A program made the translations under genes and the position numbers. 6,475 nt of DNA from RGIG8497 sp045593265 (GTDB lineage Bacteria > Bacillota > Clostridia > RGIG6154): the NCBI GenBank assembly GCA_045593265.1, contig JAZNWH010000109.1, positions 1-6,475 on the forward strand, read 5' to 3'. A model generated the notes under the pieces. The model saw only the letters and a program-made list of their open reading frames with translations. It was not told the DNA's origin and ran no database searches. Below are positions 1 through 4,864 of this stretch, piece by piece; position 1 is the first letter of the stretch, and every line of letters starts with the position of its first letter.

Positions 1-19
1 TGACAAACTCAAATAGAAA

Positions 20-136
<117 letters not shown>

Positions 137-140
137 CAAA

Positions 141-170
141 AGCTCGTTGTGAAAAACAACGAGTTTTTTT
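141..170 (+). terminator. Intrinsic terminator of the rRNA operon
   Basis: An 8-bp stem CTCGTTGT (143-150) pairs perfectly with ACAACGAG (156-163) around the 5-nt loop GAAAA, and is followed directly by seven T residues. It begins 5 bases after the 5S gene, so it should end the rRNA transcript. Confidence 0.92.
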
Positions 171-210
171 ATTTTTGTAATTAAGAATGAATAATGCAGA
201 ATTATGTAGG

Positions 211-240
211 GAAAGCCGAGGTTTTGGCTTTTCTTTTTTT
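211..240 (+). terminator. Second, weaker terminator-like hairpin
   Basis: AAAGCC (212-217) pairs with GGCTTT (226-231) around an 8-nt loop, followed by a T-rich run broken by one C. It could back up the terminator just upstream, which would fit a heavily transcribed rRNA operon. The stem has only three G-C pairs, so the call is tentative. Confidence 0.5.
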
Positions 241-247
241 GTGTATA

Positions 248-276
248 TTGTTTTTTGCAATTTTATGTGATAAAAT
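248..276 (+). promoter_or_regulatory. Candidate sigma-A promoter for the first small-gene module
   Basis: A weak -35 TTGTTT (248-253) is separated by 17 bp from TAAAAT (271-276). The -10 is preceded by TG plus one base (268-270), an extended -10 element that compensates for a weak -35. Transcription would start near 283 and give a leader of about 60 nt before the gene at 347. Confidence 0.5.
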
Positions 277-297
277 GAACTAAAGATTATTTTTAAG

Positions 298-325
298 TCC
301 TGACTTGACACGAACTTTGTCGAAT
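298..325 (+). promoter_or_regulatory. GACTTGACA box (left copy, module 1) with a TGTCGAA motif
   Basis: The 13-mer TCCTGACTTGACA (298-310) recurs exactly at 1466-1478, and its GACTTGACA core occurs inverted at 1098-1106 and 2765-2773. Seven bases after it stands TGTCGAA (318-324), which matches the Spo0A box consensus. TTGACA resembles a -35 hexamer, but no -10 follows at 16-18 bp, and the ribosome binding site begins too soon for a promoter here. The box lies in the leader of the gene at 347. It may be an operator, a cassette end, or part of an RNA pairing; the sequence does not decide. Confidence 0.5.
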
Positions 326-346
326 TTTCTGAAAGGAGAGAAGTGT

Positions 347-661
347 ATGAAGATAGATTTTAGTGATTATAAAACTCTAACGCAAAATGATATAATTTCT
401 ATTAATGAAATTGGTGTAGAATGTTCTGATGGAATAATAAGTTTTGATGAATGTCGTGAAAATTTTATTGAGCATTACAACATGAATGGAAACTATATTG
501 GTGAATTTGATTGTAGTGGCTCAAATCATTCAATAGTTTTATATACTGCCCCATTCCCAACACACTTCTTCTTTATGGACGATGATAATTCTTTTCATCA
601 AATAATAAAAATGATAAATGAATATGGATATGTGTTTATGGAATCAGAAAAACTGTATTAA
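347..661 (+). CDS. Small acidic protein of unknown function (104 aa)
   Basis: I do not recognise this protein. It is 104 residues, acidic and apparently cytosolic, with no signal peptide or membrane segment. Visible landmarks are GEFDCSGSNHSIVLY (residues 52-66), the hydrophobic-aromatic stretch APFPTHFFF (68-76) and a C-terminal amphipathic part, FHQIIKMINEYGY (83-95). The ATG at 347 was chosen because AAAGGAGAG (332-340) lies just upstream. The frame is open back to a TTG at 305, but that start would put the ribosome binding site inside the gene. The next gene begins 57 bp downstream with no terminator between, so the two are probably co-transcribed. Since that neighbour looks like an immunity protein, this could be one of the many small immunity proteins too, but that rests on context only. 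Confidence 0.8.
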   Translation: MKIDFSDYKTLTQNDIISINEIGVECSDGIISFDECRENFIEHYNMNGNYIGEFDCSGSNHSIVLYTAPFPTHFFFMDDDNSFHQIIKMINEYGYVFMESEKLY

Positions 662-718
662 TTTTTTGTTGCTAATGCATCACAAACCATTAAGGAAATT
701 CGAAAGGAGAAATATATA

Positions 719-1072
719 ATGAATTATTTATATCATCATGAAGAAAATGTATTTGATATATCTAAACTTGCAGATGGTACATTATTAGTACAAGTTAAAG
801 TAAAAGATTTTTCAGGACAATTTTGTTATTGTATAGAAAATGAAAATTTAGTTGATTATGTACAGTCATTAAAACAATTGGATGAGTCAGAACAAGGTGA
901 ATTTAAATTTGCTGATATGGATTCGGATTCGTTTATACATTTTGAAAAGACAAAGTTTGGGCATGCGAAAATAAGTGGGCAGTTGGGAATGACATTTAGG
1001 AATAACTATCTTGTCTTTGAAATGGATGCCGACCAAACTGTTATCACGAATTTGATTGAGAGATTAAAATAA
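719..1072 (+). CDS. WapI-like small immunity protein (117 aa)
   Basis: This resembles the WapI / DUF6228-type group, small cytosolic proteins that in Bacillus subtilis neutralise the toxic C-terminus of the cell-wall toxin WapA. Features I recognise are an early strand region ending in FSGQF (31-35), a helix VDYVQSLKQLDESEQGEF (45-62), a strand followed by GHAKISGQLG (81-90), and the closing block LVFEMDADQTVITNLIERL (98-116), where an F/E-x-D-x-DQT motif precedes a final helix. The length is close to that usual for such proteins. The start is supported by AAAGGAG (703-709). No toxin gene is present in the window, so it would be an orphan immunity gene. The family call is from memory of the pattern, not from a search; an unrelated small alpha/beta protein remains possible. 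Confidence 0.68.
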   Translation: MNYLYHHEENVFDISKLADGTLLVQVKVKDFSGQFCYCIENENLVDYVQSLKQLDESEQGEFKFADMDSDSFIHFEKTKFGHAKISGQLGMTFRNNYLVFEMDADQTVITNLIERLK

Positions 1073-1096
1073 TTGTTTAGTTAGAATAAGTTACTT

Positions 1097-1151
1097 GTGT
1101 CAAGTCCATACAATTTAAAAGAATAGTTTGCCGATTTATAATATTTACATA
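1097..1151 (+). repeat. Spacer repeat, block 1, first copy (right box of module 1)
   Basis: These 55 bases match 2764-2817 with only about two differences (one substitution, one single-base indel). The block begins with TGTCAAGTC (1098-1106), the reverse complement of the GACTTGACA box found ahead of the genes at 347 and 1541. Homology may reach back to the preceding stop codon, because both copies follow a stop with TAATTGTTT (1070-1078 and 2728-2736). The block carries a promoter-like sequence. Confidence 0.85.
1114..1142 (+). promoter_or_regulatory. Promoter inside the spacer repeat, first copy
   Basis: TTTAAA (1114-1119) and a perfect TATAAT (1137-1142) are 17 bp apart, a good sigma-A arrangement. 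A second TATAAT lies at 1155-1160, just inside the palindrome-rich insertion, without a clear -35. A transcript from here would run through the hairpins at 1174-1313 and 1406-1440 before reaching the gene at 1541. Confidence 0.5.
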
Positions 1152-1280
1152 TACTATAATATATGCAACAAGCCTTGCAAAGCAAGTATTTGCGACTAAA
1201 GTCGCTAATGTACTTCGTACATTTTGCAATATTGACGGCGTCGCAAAAATGCCCTTGCAAGCAAGCATTTTTACTCCTGG
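1152..1280. mobile_element. Palindrome-rich 129-bp insertion, MITE-like
   Basis: This stretch separates the two conserved blocks of the spacer repeat; in the second copy only two bases stand in its place (2818-2819). It consists of successive hairpins: CTTGC/GCAAG (1174-1186), GCGAC/GTCGC (1192-1205) and AATGTAC/GTACATT (1207-1223, 3-nt loop), and near its end CTTGC again beside GCAAG (1254-1265). The arm 1182-1196 can also pair with 1240-1258, so GCGAC has two competing partners. It has no coding capacity that looks real and no obvious target-site duplication. I call it an insertion because one copy of the spacer lacks it, though a deletion from the other copy would look the same. Confidence 0.5.
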
Positions 1281-1326
1281 TAGCCGGGATGCGAGAAAAT
1301 CAAGTATTCTCGCGGGTTCTAAGGAA
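1281..1326 (+). repeat. Spacer repeat, block 2, first copy: hairpin leader
   Basis: These 46 bases match 2820-2864 with about five differences. The core is a hairpin, GCGAGAA (1291-1297) pairing with TTCTCGC (1307-1313), followed by GGGTTCTAA. A tiny open frame starts at the ATG at 1289 and reads MRENQVFSRVL before running on to a TAG at 1367-1369 (26 residues, very basic). It has no visible ribosome binding site, so translation is doubtful. Confidence 0.75.
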
Positions 1327-1405
1327 AAGTGTTAAAGGAAAAACAGTTGAAAAATTAAGGGAAAAATAGTAGCTCCATATTATGCGTTAGCATATCAAGG
1401 TTCTC

Positions 1406-1440
1406 CGAAATATAGAAATCTTTGATTTCGTTATATTTCG
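1406..1440. other. Long near-perfect hairpin in the leader of the BRO-N gene
   Basis: CGAAATATA (1406-1414) pairs with TATATTTCG (1432-1440), allowing one offset base, and GAAATC (1415-1420) pairs with GATTTC (1424-1429) around a 3-nt loop, giving about 15 bp with a 2-nt bulge at 1430-1431. No T run follows it on the plus strand, so it is not an ordinary terminator. It could be a structured leader or a protein-binding site. The rest of 1327-1405 is purine-rich with nothing else I can identify. Confidence 0.6.
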
Positions 1441-1465
1441 TGATGGTTCTTATTATTCACTGTTC

Positions 1466-1498
1466 TCCTGACTTGACAAAAGTCGAATTGTGTCGAAT
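1466..1498 (+). promoter_or_regulatory. GACTTGACA box (left copy, module 2) with TCGAA motifs
   Basis: TCCTGACTTGACA (1466-1478) is an exact copy of 298-310. It is followed by AGTCGAA (1481-1487) and TGTCGAA (1491-1497), the latter a match to the Spo0A box. TTGAC-AAAA-GTC also forms a short dyad. No -10 element follows TTGACA at the right distance (AATGGT stands there), so it is unlikely to be a -35. The position, some 65-75 bp ahead of a start codon, matches an operator or a module boundary. Confidence 0.5.
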
Positions 1499-1540
1499 GG
1501 TGTTGAAAAATAAAAATATTTGGCGGAGGTTATTATACAT

Positions 1541-2395
1541 ATGGATAATAAAATACAAATATTTGAAGATAAGAAAATAAGAACTGCTTGGAATGAAGAA
1601 ACAGAAGAATGGTATTTTTCTATTGTTGATGTCGTGTCTGTTCTTACGGATAGTGCAGATGGTAGAAAGTACTGGAACAAATTAAAACAGAGATTAAAAG
1701 AAGAAGGAAATGAGTTGGTGACAATTTGTCACCAACTGAAATTGAAATCTCCTAAAGATGGTAAGAGATATAATACGGATGTAGCAGATATAGTGGGAAT
1801 ACTTCGTATAATTCAATCTATACCTTCACCCAAGGCAGAGCCTTTTAAGATGTGGCTTGCCGAAGTCGGAAAGGAACGAATTGATGAAACGATTGACCCA
1901 GAACTTGCAATTGACAGAGCAATAGAAACTTATCAGAAGAAAGGCTACAGTGACGAGTGGATACATCAAAGAATTCTATCTATCAGAGTGCGTAATGCTT
2001 TGACAGATGAATGGGATAAGCACGGAGTTCAAAAGGGTGTAGAATATGCTATTCTCACTGATGAGATTACAAAAGCTTGGTCAGGAATGACAACACGAAA
2101 ATATAAGAATTTAAAAGGGCTGACTAAAGAAAATCTGCGTGATAATATGAGCGATCTCGAATTGGTTTTGAATATGCTTGCAGAGGCAACAACTACAGAA
2201 CTTTCAAAAACTACCAATCCTCAAACTTTTAAGGAAAACGTTAAAATAGCAAAACAAGGTGGTAATGTTGCAGGGAATGCAAGAAAAGAAATCGAAGAAA
2301 AATCAGGGAGACCTGTTATTACATCAAAAAATGCAACCGAATTAAATCAGATAGTCACAGATTTGATTGAGGGCATTACAGATGAAAAAGAATAA
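1541..2395 (+). CDS. BRO-N domain protein, DinD-like (284 aa)
   Basis: This is a BRO-N-type protein of the kind annotated as phage antirepressor or DNA-damage-inducible protein D. Known BRO-N domains bind DNA, and E. coli DinD inhibits RecA filaments; which role applies here is unknown. The BRO-N domain occupies roughly residues 10-115: TAWNEETEEWYFSIVDVVSV (15-34), then the YWNKLKQRLKEEG helix (44-56) and a second half through DVADIVGILRIIQSIPSPKA (80-99) and FKMWLAEVGKERIDE (102-116). The C-terminal part (about 135-265) follows the DinD plan: a helical stretch RNALTDEWDKHGV (151-163), YAILTDEIT (169-177), the KGL block (192-194), a helix ending MLAEATTTELSK (212-223), and a closing GRPVITSKNATEL (256-268). 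The ATG at 1541 has CGGAGG (1524-1529) at 11 bp. A TTG at 1520 in frame is rejected because it would bury that site. Such proteins are common in prophages and mobile elements, but no other phage gene is nearby. The next gene starts 32 bp downstream. Confidence 0.85.
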   Translation: MDNKIQIFEDKKIRTAWNEETEEWYFSIVDVVSVLTDSADGRKYWNKLKQRLKEEGNELVTICHQLKLKSPKDGKRYNTDVADIVGILRIIQSIPSPKAEPFKMWLAEVGKERIDETIDPELAIDRAIETYQKKGYSDEWIHQRILSIRVRNALTDEWDKHGVQKGVEYAILTDEITKAWSGMTTRKYKNLKGLTKENLRDNMSDLELVLNMLAEATTTELSKTTNPQTFKENVKIAKQGGNVAGNARKEIEEKSGRPVITSKNATELNQIVTDLIEGITDEKE

Positions 2396-2427
2396 GAAAT
2401 GTTGTTGGAGATAAAAGGAGAATACAT

Positions 2428-2730
2428 ATGAAAACACAAAACAAGAAATTAATTAAATTGTTAGGTATTTTGGAAATTTTGGATTCGGAAAAAATTACAG
2501 AAAGTAATCCTAAAGCAGAAGAAGATGTTACATATACAGTAGAAAGTTTTGACGCCAAAGAGGAGTATAGAATTATTGCTGATAGTGTTGATGATGAAAG
2601 TGTTGAATTGTTATTAAAAGCAGAACAACTTAAAACACTTAAAAGCATTCAAAAAATGCTTAAGTTTTTCACAATATTAACTATAATTGGATTAGTAGGT
2701 ACATTTTTGCTGATGTTGTTAAACCAGTAA
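2428..2730 (+). CDS. Small tail-anchored membrane protein (100 aa)
   Basis: I do not recognise a family. Residues 1-75 are soluble, with a basic start (KTQNKKLIKLLG), an acidic middle (about 20-62) and a helix with coiled-coil character, VELLLKAEQLKTLKSIQKML (59-78). A single hydrophobic segment of about 20 residues (79-98, FFTILTIIGLVGTFLLMLL within it) sits at the very C-terminus, so the protein should be tail-anchored with its bulk in the cytosol. AAAAGGAG (2413-2420) precedes the ATG. It starts 32 bp after the BRO-N gene with no terminator, which suggests co-transcription and perhaps a shared task. Nothing in the sequence shows direct interaction between the two. Confidence 0.82.
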   Translation: MKTQNKKLIKLLGILEILDSEKITESNPKAEEDVTYTVESFDAKEEYRIIADSVDDESVELLLKAEQLKTLKSIQKMLKFFTILTIIGLVGTFLLMLLNQ

Positions 2731-2763
2731 TTGTTTGTTCTGATCTGAAACGAGATTTTACTC

Positions 2764-2817
2764 GTGTCAAGTCCATACAATTTAAAAGATTAGTTTGCCG
2801 ATTTTAATATTTACATA
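2764..2817 (+). repeat. Spacer repeat, block 1, second copy, with promoter
   Basis: This copy is about 96% identical to 1097-1151. It begins with TGTCAAGTC (2765-2773), the inverted GACTTGACA box that closes module 2; one base outward the match to 302-313 extends to 12 bases (TCGTGTCAAGTC at 2762-2773). Promoter-like hexamers TTTAAA (2781-2786) and TTTAAT (2803-2808) are 16 bp apart, a weaker -10 than in the first copy because one base is missing. A small dyad ACGAG/CTCGT (2750-2765) overlaps the left edge. Transcription from here would serve the gene at 2882. Confidence 0.82.
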
Positions 2818-2819
2818 AA

Positions 2820-2864
2820 TAGTCGGATGCGAGAAAATCCAGTACTCTCGCGGGTTCTAAAGAA
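2820..2864 (+). repeat. Spacer repeat, block 2, second copy: hairpin leader
   Basis: This matches 1281-1326. The hairpin is kept as GCGAGA (2829-2834) with TCTCGC (2846-2851), one pair shorter than in the first copy. The tiny frame from the ATG at 2827 reads MRENPVLSRVLKN and stops at TAG (2866-2868), with the start and eleven-residue pattern kept. The stop overlaps the ribosome binding site AGGAG (2867-2871) of the next gene, an arrangement seen in leader peptides, though this one has no obvious ribosome binding site of its own. Confidence 0.7.
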
Positions 2865-2881
2865 TTAGGAGATTATATAAT

Positions 2882-3436
2882 ATGCAAAAATTAGAATTTT
2901 TTCTTAGCGTAATTGGTGCCGTAAGCATTGTTGTTTCAATAGTTCGTTTTATATGGCTCTTCTTTTCTTACGGTACGGAGTGGATAGACAATATTTCTAT
3001 ATTGGTGGAGGATTATGATGAAGATGTGGACTATGATGAGTACTTTTCCTTTGAGTGCAAGAGTATTTATCCCACAATTTTTAAGGATACAAATTGTGCA
3101 CCGAATTATCCAACTGTCAACTTTTTTATACCCCAAAACACCATAATAAGAAAAGTAAAAATAAAAAAGGTAAGTGACGAAAGCATAGCTGATGGCAGTA
3201 TGAAGTATAAGACCGTCAAAGTCGTAGAGAGTATAACTCCGGACAATCCTCTTTGTATGATTGTTGGCAGGGGAGAGTGTATTGCAAGATACAAAATATG
3301 TTGGACAACCCTGTATGGGGGCAAAGCGGAGTACTATTTTTACGAAAATTTGCGTAATGGTACATATAATAAATCTGGGATACAATATTCCTATAGCTTT
3401 GTTTCGCGAATACGAAAGTTTTTTGGTTTGGTGTAA
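2882..3436 (+). CDS. N-terminally anchored protein of unknown function (184 aa)
   Basis: No family is recognised. A hydrophobic segment at residues 6-29 (FFLSVIGAVSIVVSIVRFIW within it) lacks a signal-peptidase motif and looks like an N-terminal membrane anchor. It is followed by a short acidic stretch, EDYDEDVDYDEY (43-54), and a domain of about 120 residues rich in beta-branched and aromatic residues, which suggests a beta-sheet fold. The tail is basic (RIRKFFGLV). Five cysteines (59, 72, 125, 133, 140) lie in the soluble part. AGGAG (2867-2871) at 10 bp supports the start. The gene sits directly behind the second spacer repeat and appears to use its promoter. The opposite strand is also open over most of this gene (2936-3487), but has no ribosome binding site and is taken as a shadow. 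Confidence 0.75.
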   Translation: MQKLEFFLSVIGAVSIVVSIVRFIWLFFSYGTEWIDNISILVEDYDEDVDYDEYFSFECKSIYPTIFKDTNCAPNYPTVNFFIPQNTIIRKVKIKKVSDESIADGSMKYKTVKVVESITPDNPLCMIVGRGECIARYKICWTTLYGGKAEYYFYENLRNGTYNKSGIQYSYSFVSRIRKFFGLV

Positions 3437-3569
3437 TTTATCAGTATAAATTCCTGACGGGATTTGCGATATGACCCTTTGGGACAAGAAGAAAAGAAAA
3501 TGCTCTGCATCTAAACCTTATATTTCTTATAAACTAAATTATGTGAGATAATGTGGAAAGAGGAAGTAT

Positions 3570-3923
3570 ATGAAGGATTACATAATAAAAATTATATTGA
3601 TTTTAGTATATTGCTTGCCATTTGTGTTTTTTGCAATGAATGAGGATGTAATTGCGGGGACATTATGGTTTTATCTGATTATGATAGTTGGATTCAGTAC
3701 TTTATGTTTTGCAAGCATAAAGACCGGAAATTCGTGGATTGTATTTGCAGGAAACATATTGAGCTTTATTTCTTCATGTATATTTGCATGGATTTTTAAA
3801 ACAGAAAAATGGGAATATTATTTCAAACCTTTTTTGCCTAATCAACTTATTATATTTGAAACTGTAATTGCCTTTGTTATTCAGATTATATTTGTTTTAC
3901 ACCATAAAAAAATGAAAAACTGA
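3570..3923 (+). CDS. Four-helix integral membrane protein (117 aa)
   Basis: Four hydrophobic segments span roughly residues 5-22, 29-50, 54-76 and 93-110, with a basic tail HHKKMKN, so it should be a polytopic protein of the cytoplasmic membrane with both ends probably inside. A short aromatic loop, KTEKWEYYFKPFLP (77-90), joins helices 3 and 4. I do not recognise a family; small four-helix proteins of this size include bacteriocin immunity proteins, but nothing here ties it to them. AAGAGGAAG (3558-3566) precedes the ATG. The 133-bp gap upstream holds an AT-rich hairpin at 3435-3452 and GATAAT at 3547-3552 with an extended TG, but that -10 is too close to the ribosome binding site to be a convincing promoter. 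The phosphatase gene follows after 68 bp. Confidence 0.78.
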   Translation: MKDYIIKIILILVYCLPFVFFAMNEDVIAGTLWFYLIMIVGFSTLCFASIKTGNSWIVFAGNILSFISSCIFAWIFKTEKWEYYFKPFLPNQLIIFETVIAFVIQIIFVLHHKKMKN

Positions 3924-3991
3924 TTGGCGTAATATTGGGTATAGTTTCACTTGTGATGATGAATTAACTTTGATATTATGGGAGGAGTTAT

Positions 3992-4801
3992 ATGGAAATT
4001 ATAGAAAAACATATAATTGGTAAAGCCAAAGACGAAAAATTATGTGAAGACGGACTTTTTATATCCTCTGATATGGTGATGGTTGTTGATGGTGTATCAT
4101 CAAAATCCAACAGGCTTCTATACGGCAAAACTTCGGGAAGATACTGCAGGGATTTGATTTTGGAAACTGTACAAAGCATAGATTTGGAGAATATTTCACC
4201 AATGGATTTTTTTGAGAGAATTGACCAATGCATCAGTAAAAATATGAAAAACTCTTTTGCGGATATGGATGCTTTGGATTATCCAAGAGCCTGTCTGATT
4301 ATTTATAACAGATTTGCTAATGAAATATGGAGTTATGGCGACTGTCAGTGTATGATAAACGGAAAGCTTTTTTGCAGGGAACAAGCCATTGACAATGTAA
4401 TGTCAAGTGTAAGGTCATTTTATTTGACGAAGGCAATACTTGAGGGTGCTACAACAGAAGAATTATCGGTAAACGATATCGGAAGAGAAAAGATTTATGA
4501 TTTATTGATATCTAAGTCCATGTTTGAAAACAAGGACAGTGAGTGGGGGTATCCTGTAATTAACGGTCATGGAGTGAATTTTAACTTGCTGAAAACTTAC
4601 TCTGTAAAAAAGGATGACGAGATTGTTTTGGCATCTGACGGATATCCTGTATTAAAACCGACTTTAAAGGAAAGCGAAGAGGAATTGGAAAAAATTCTCT
4701 TAGATGACCCCTTGTGTTTTCAGCAATTTAAGGCGACAAAGGGCGTAAAAAGCGGTAACATCAGCTTTGATGACAGAACATATTGCAGGTTTATTGTATA
4801 A
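3992..4801 (+). CDS. PP2C-family protein phosphatase (269 aa)
   Basis: This is a metal-dependent serine/threonine protein phosphatase of the PPM/PP2C fold, expected in the cytosol. The family's motifs appear in order: ED (19-20) in the N-terminal strand region; VVDGVSS (31-37), whose Asp33 and Gly34 match the metal-binding DG; the YGDCQ block (115-119), matching the GD motif; LASDGYPVL (213-221), with Asp216 as a metal ligand; and DDRT (260-263), where DD replaces the usual DN. The length is close to that of bacterial PP2C domains, and no extra sensor, PAS or membrane domain is fused. The usual NED motif is reduced to CED, so this is a divergent member, but the acidic residues needed for metal binding are kept. 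GGGAGGAG (3980-3987) precedes the ATG. No partner Ser/Thr kinase is visible. It is probably co-transcribed with the genes before and after it. Confidence 0.86.
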   Translation: MEIIEKHIIGKAKDEKLCEDGLFISSDMVMVVDGVSSKSNRLLYGKTSGRYCRDLILETVQSIDLENISPMDFFERIDQCISKNMKNSFADMDALDYPRACLIIYNRFANEIWSYGDCQCMINGKLFCREQAIDNVMSSVRSFYLTKAILEGATTEELSVNDIGREKIYDLLISKSMFENKDSEWGYPVINGHGVNFNLLKTYSVKKDDEIVLASDGYPVLKPTLKESEEELEKILLDDPLCFQQFKATKGVKSGNISFDDRTYCRFIV

Positions 4802-4864
4802 ATTAATGAAATTTTTATTGGGTGTAAGGTTTTTGCATCGTAGTGATTATAACGGGAGGATAAT

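Noticed and set aside
305..310. TTGACA at 305 (and at 1473) as a -35 element
   Set aside because: Neither has a -10 element 16-18 bp downstream, and at 305 the start would fall on the ribosome binding site of the following gene.
1163..1369. A 68-aa plus-strand open frame through the palindromic insertion
   Set aside because: It consists of the hairpins read through, has no ribosome binding site, and most of it is missing from the other copy of the spacer. Only the last part, from 1289, shows frame conservation and is discussed separately.
1070..2864. Spacer repeats as integron attC sites or a CRISPR array
   Set aside because: There is no GTTRRRY/RYYYAAC pair, no integrase, only two copies about 1.67 kb apart, and no regular spacers.
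2936..3487. A 183-aa open frame on the minus strand across the 184-aa gene
   Set aside because: It has no ribosome binding site or promoter, its product has no recognisable domain, and the plus-strand gene has a clear AGGAG site, a start next to a promoter-bearing repeat and a sensible anchor segment.
4391..4400. A fifth TGTCAAGT at about 4401 inside the phosphatase gene
   Set aside because: It matches only eight of nine bases of the right box, lies in coding sequence and lacks the conserved flank, so it is taken as chance.
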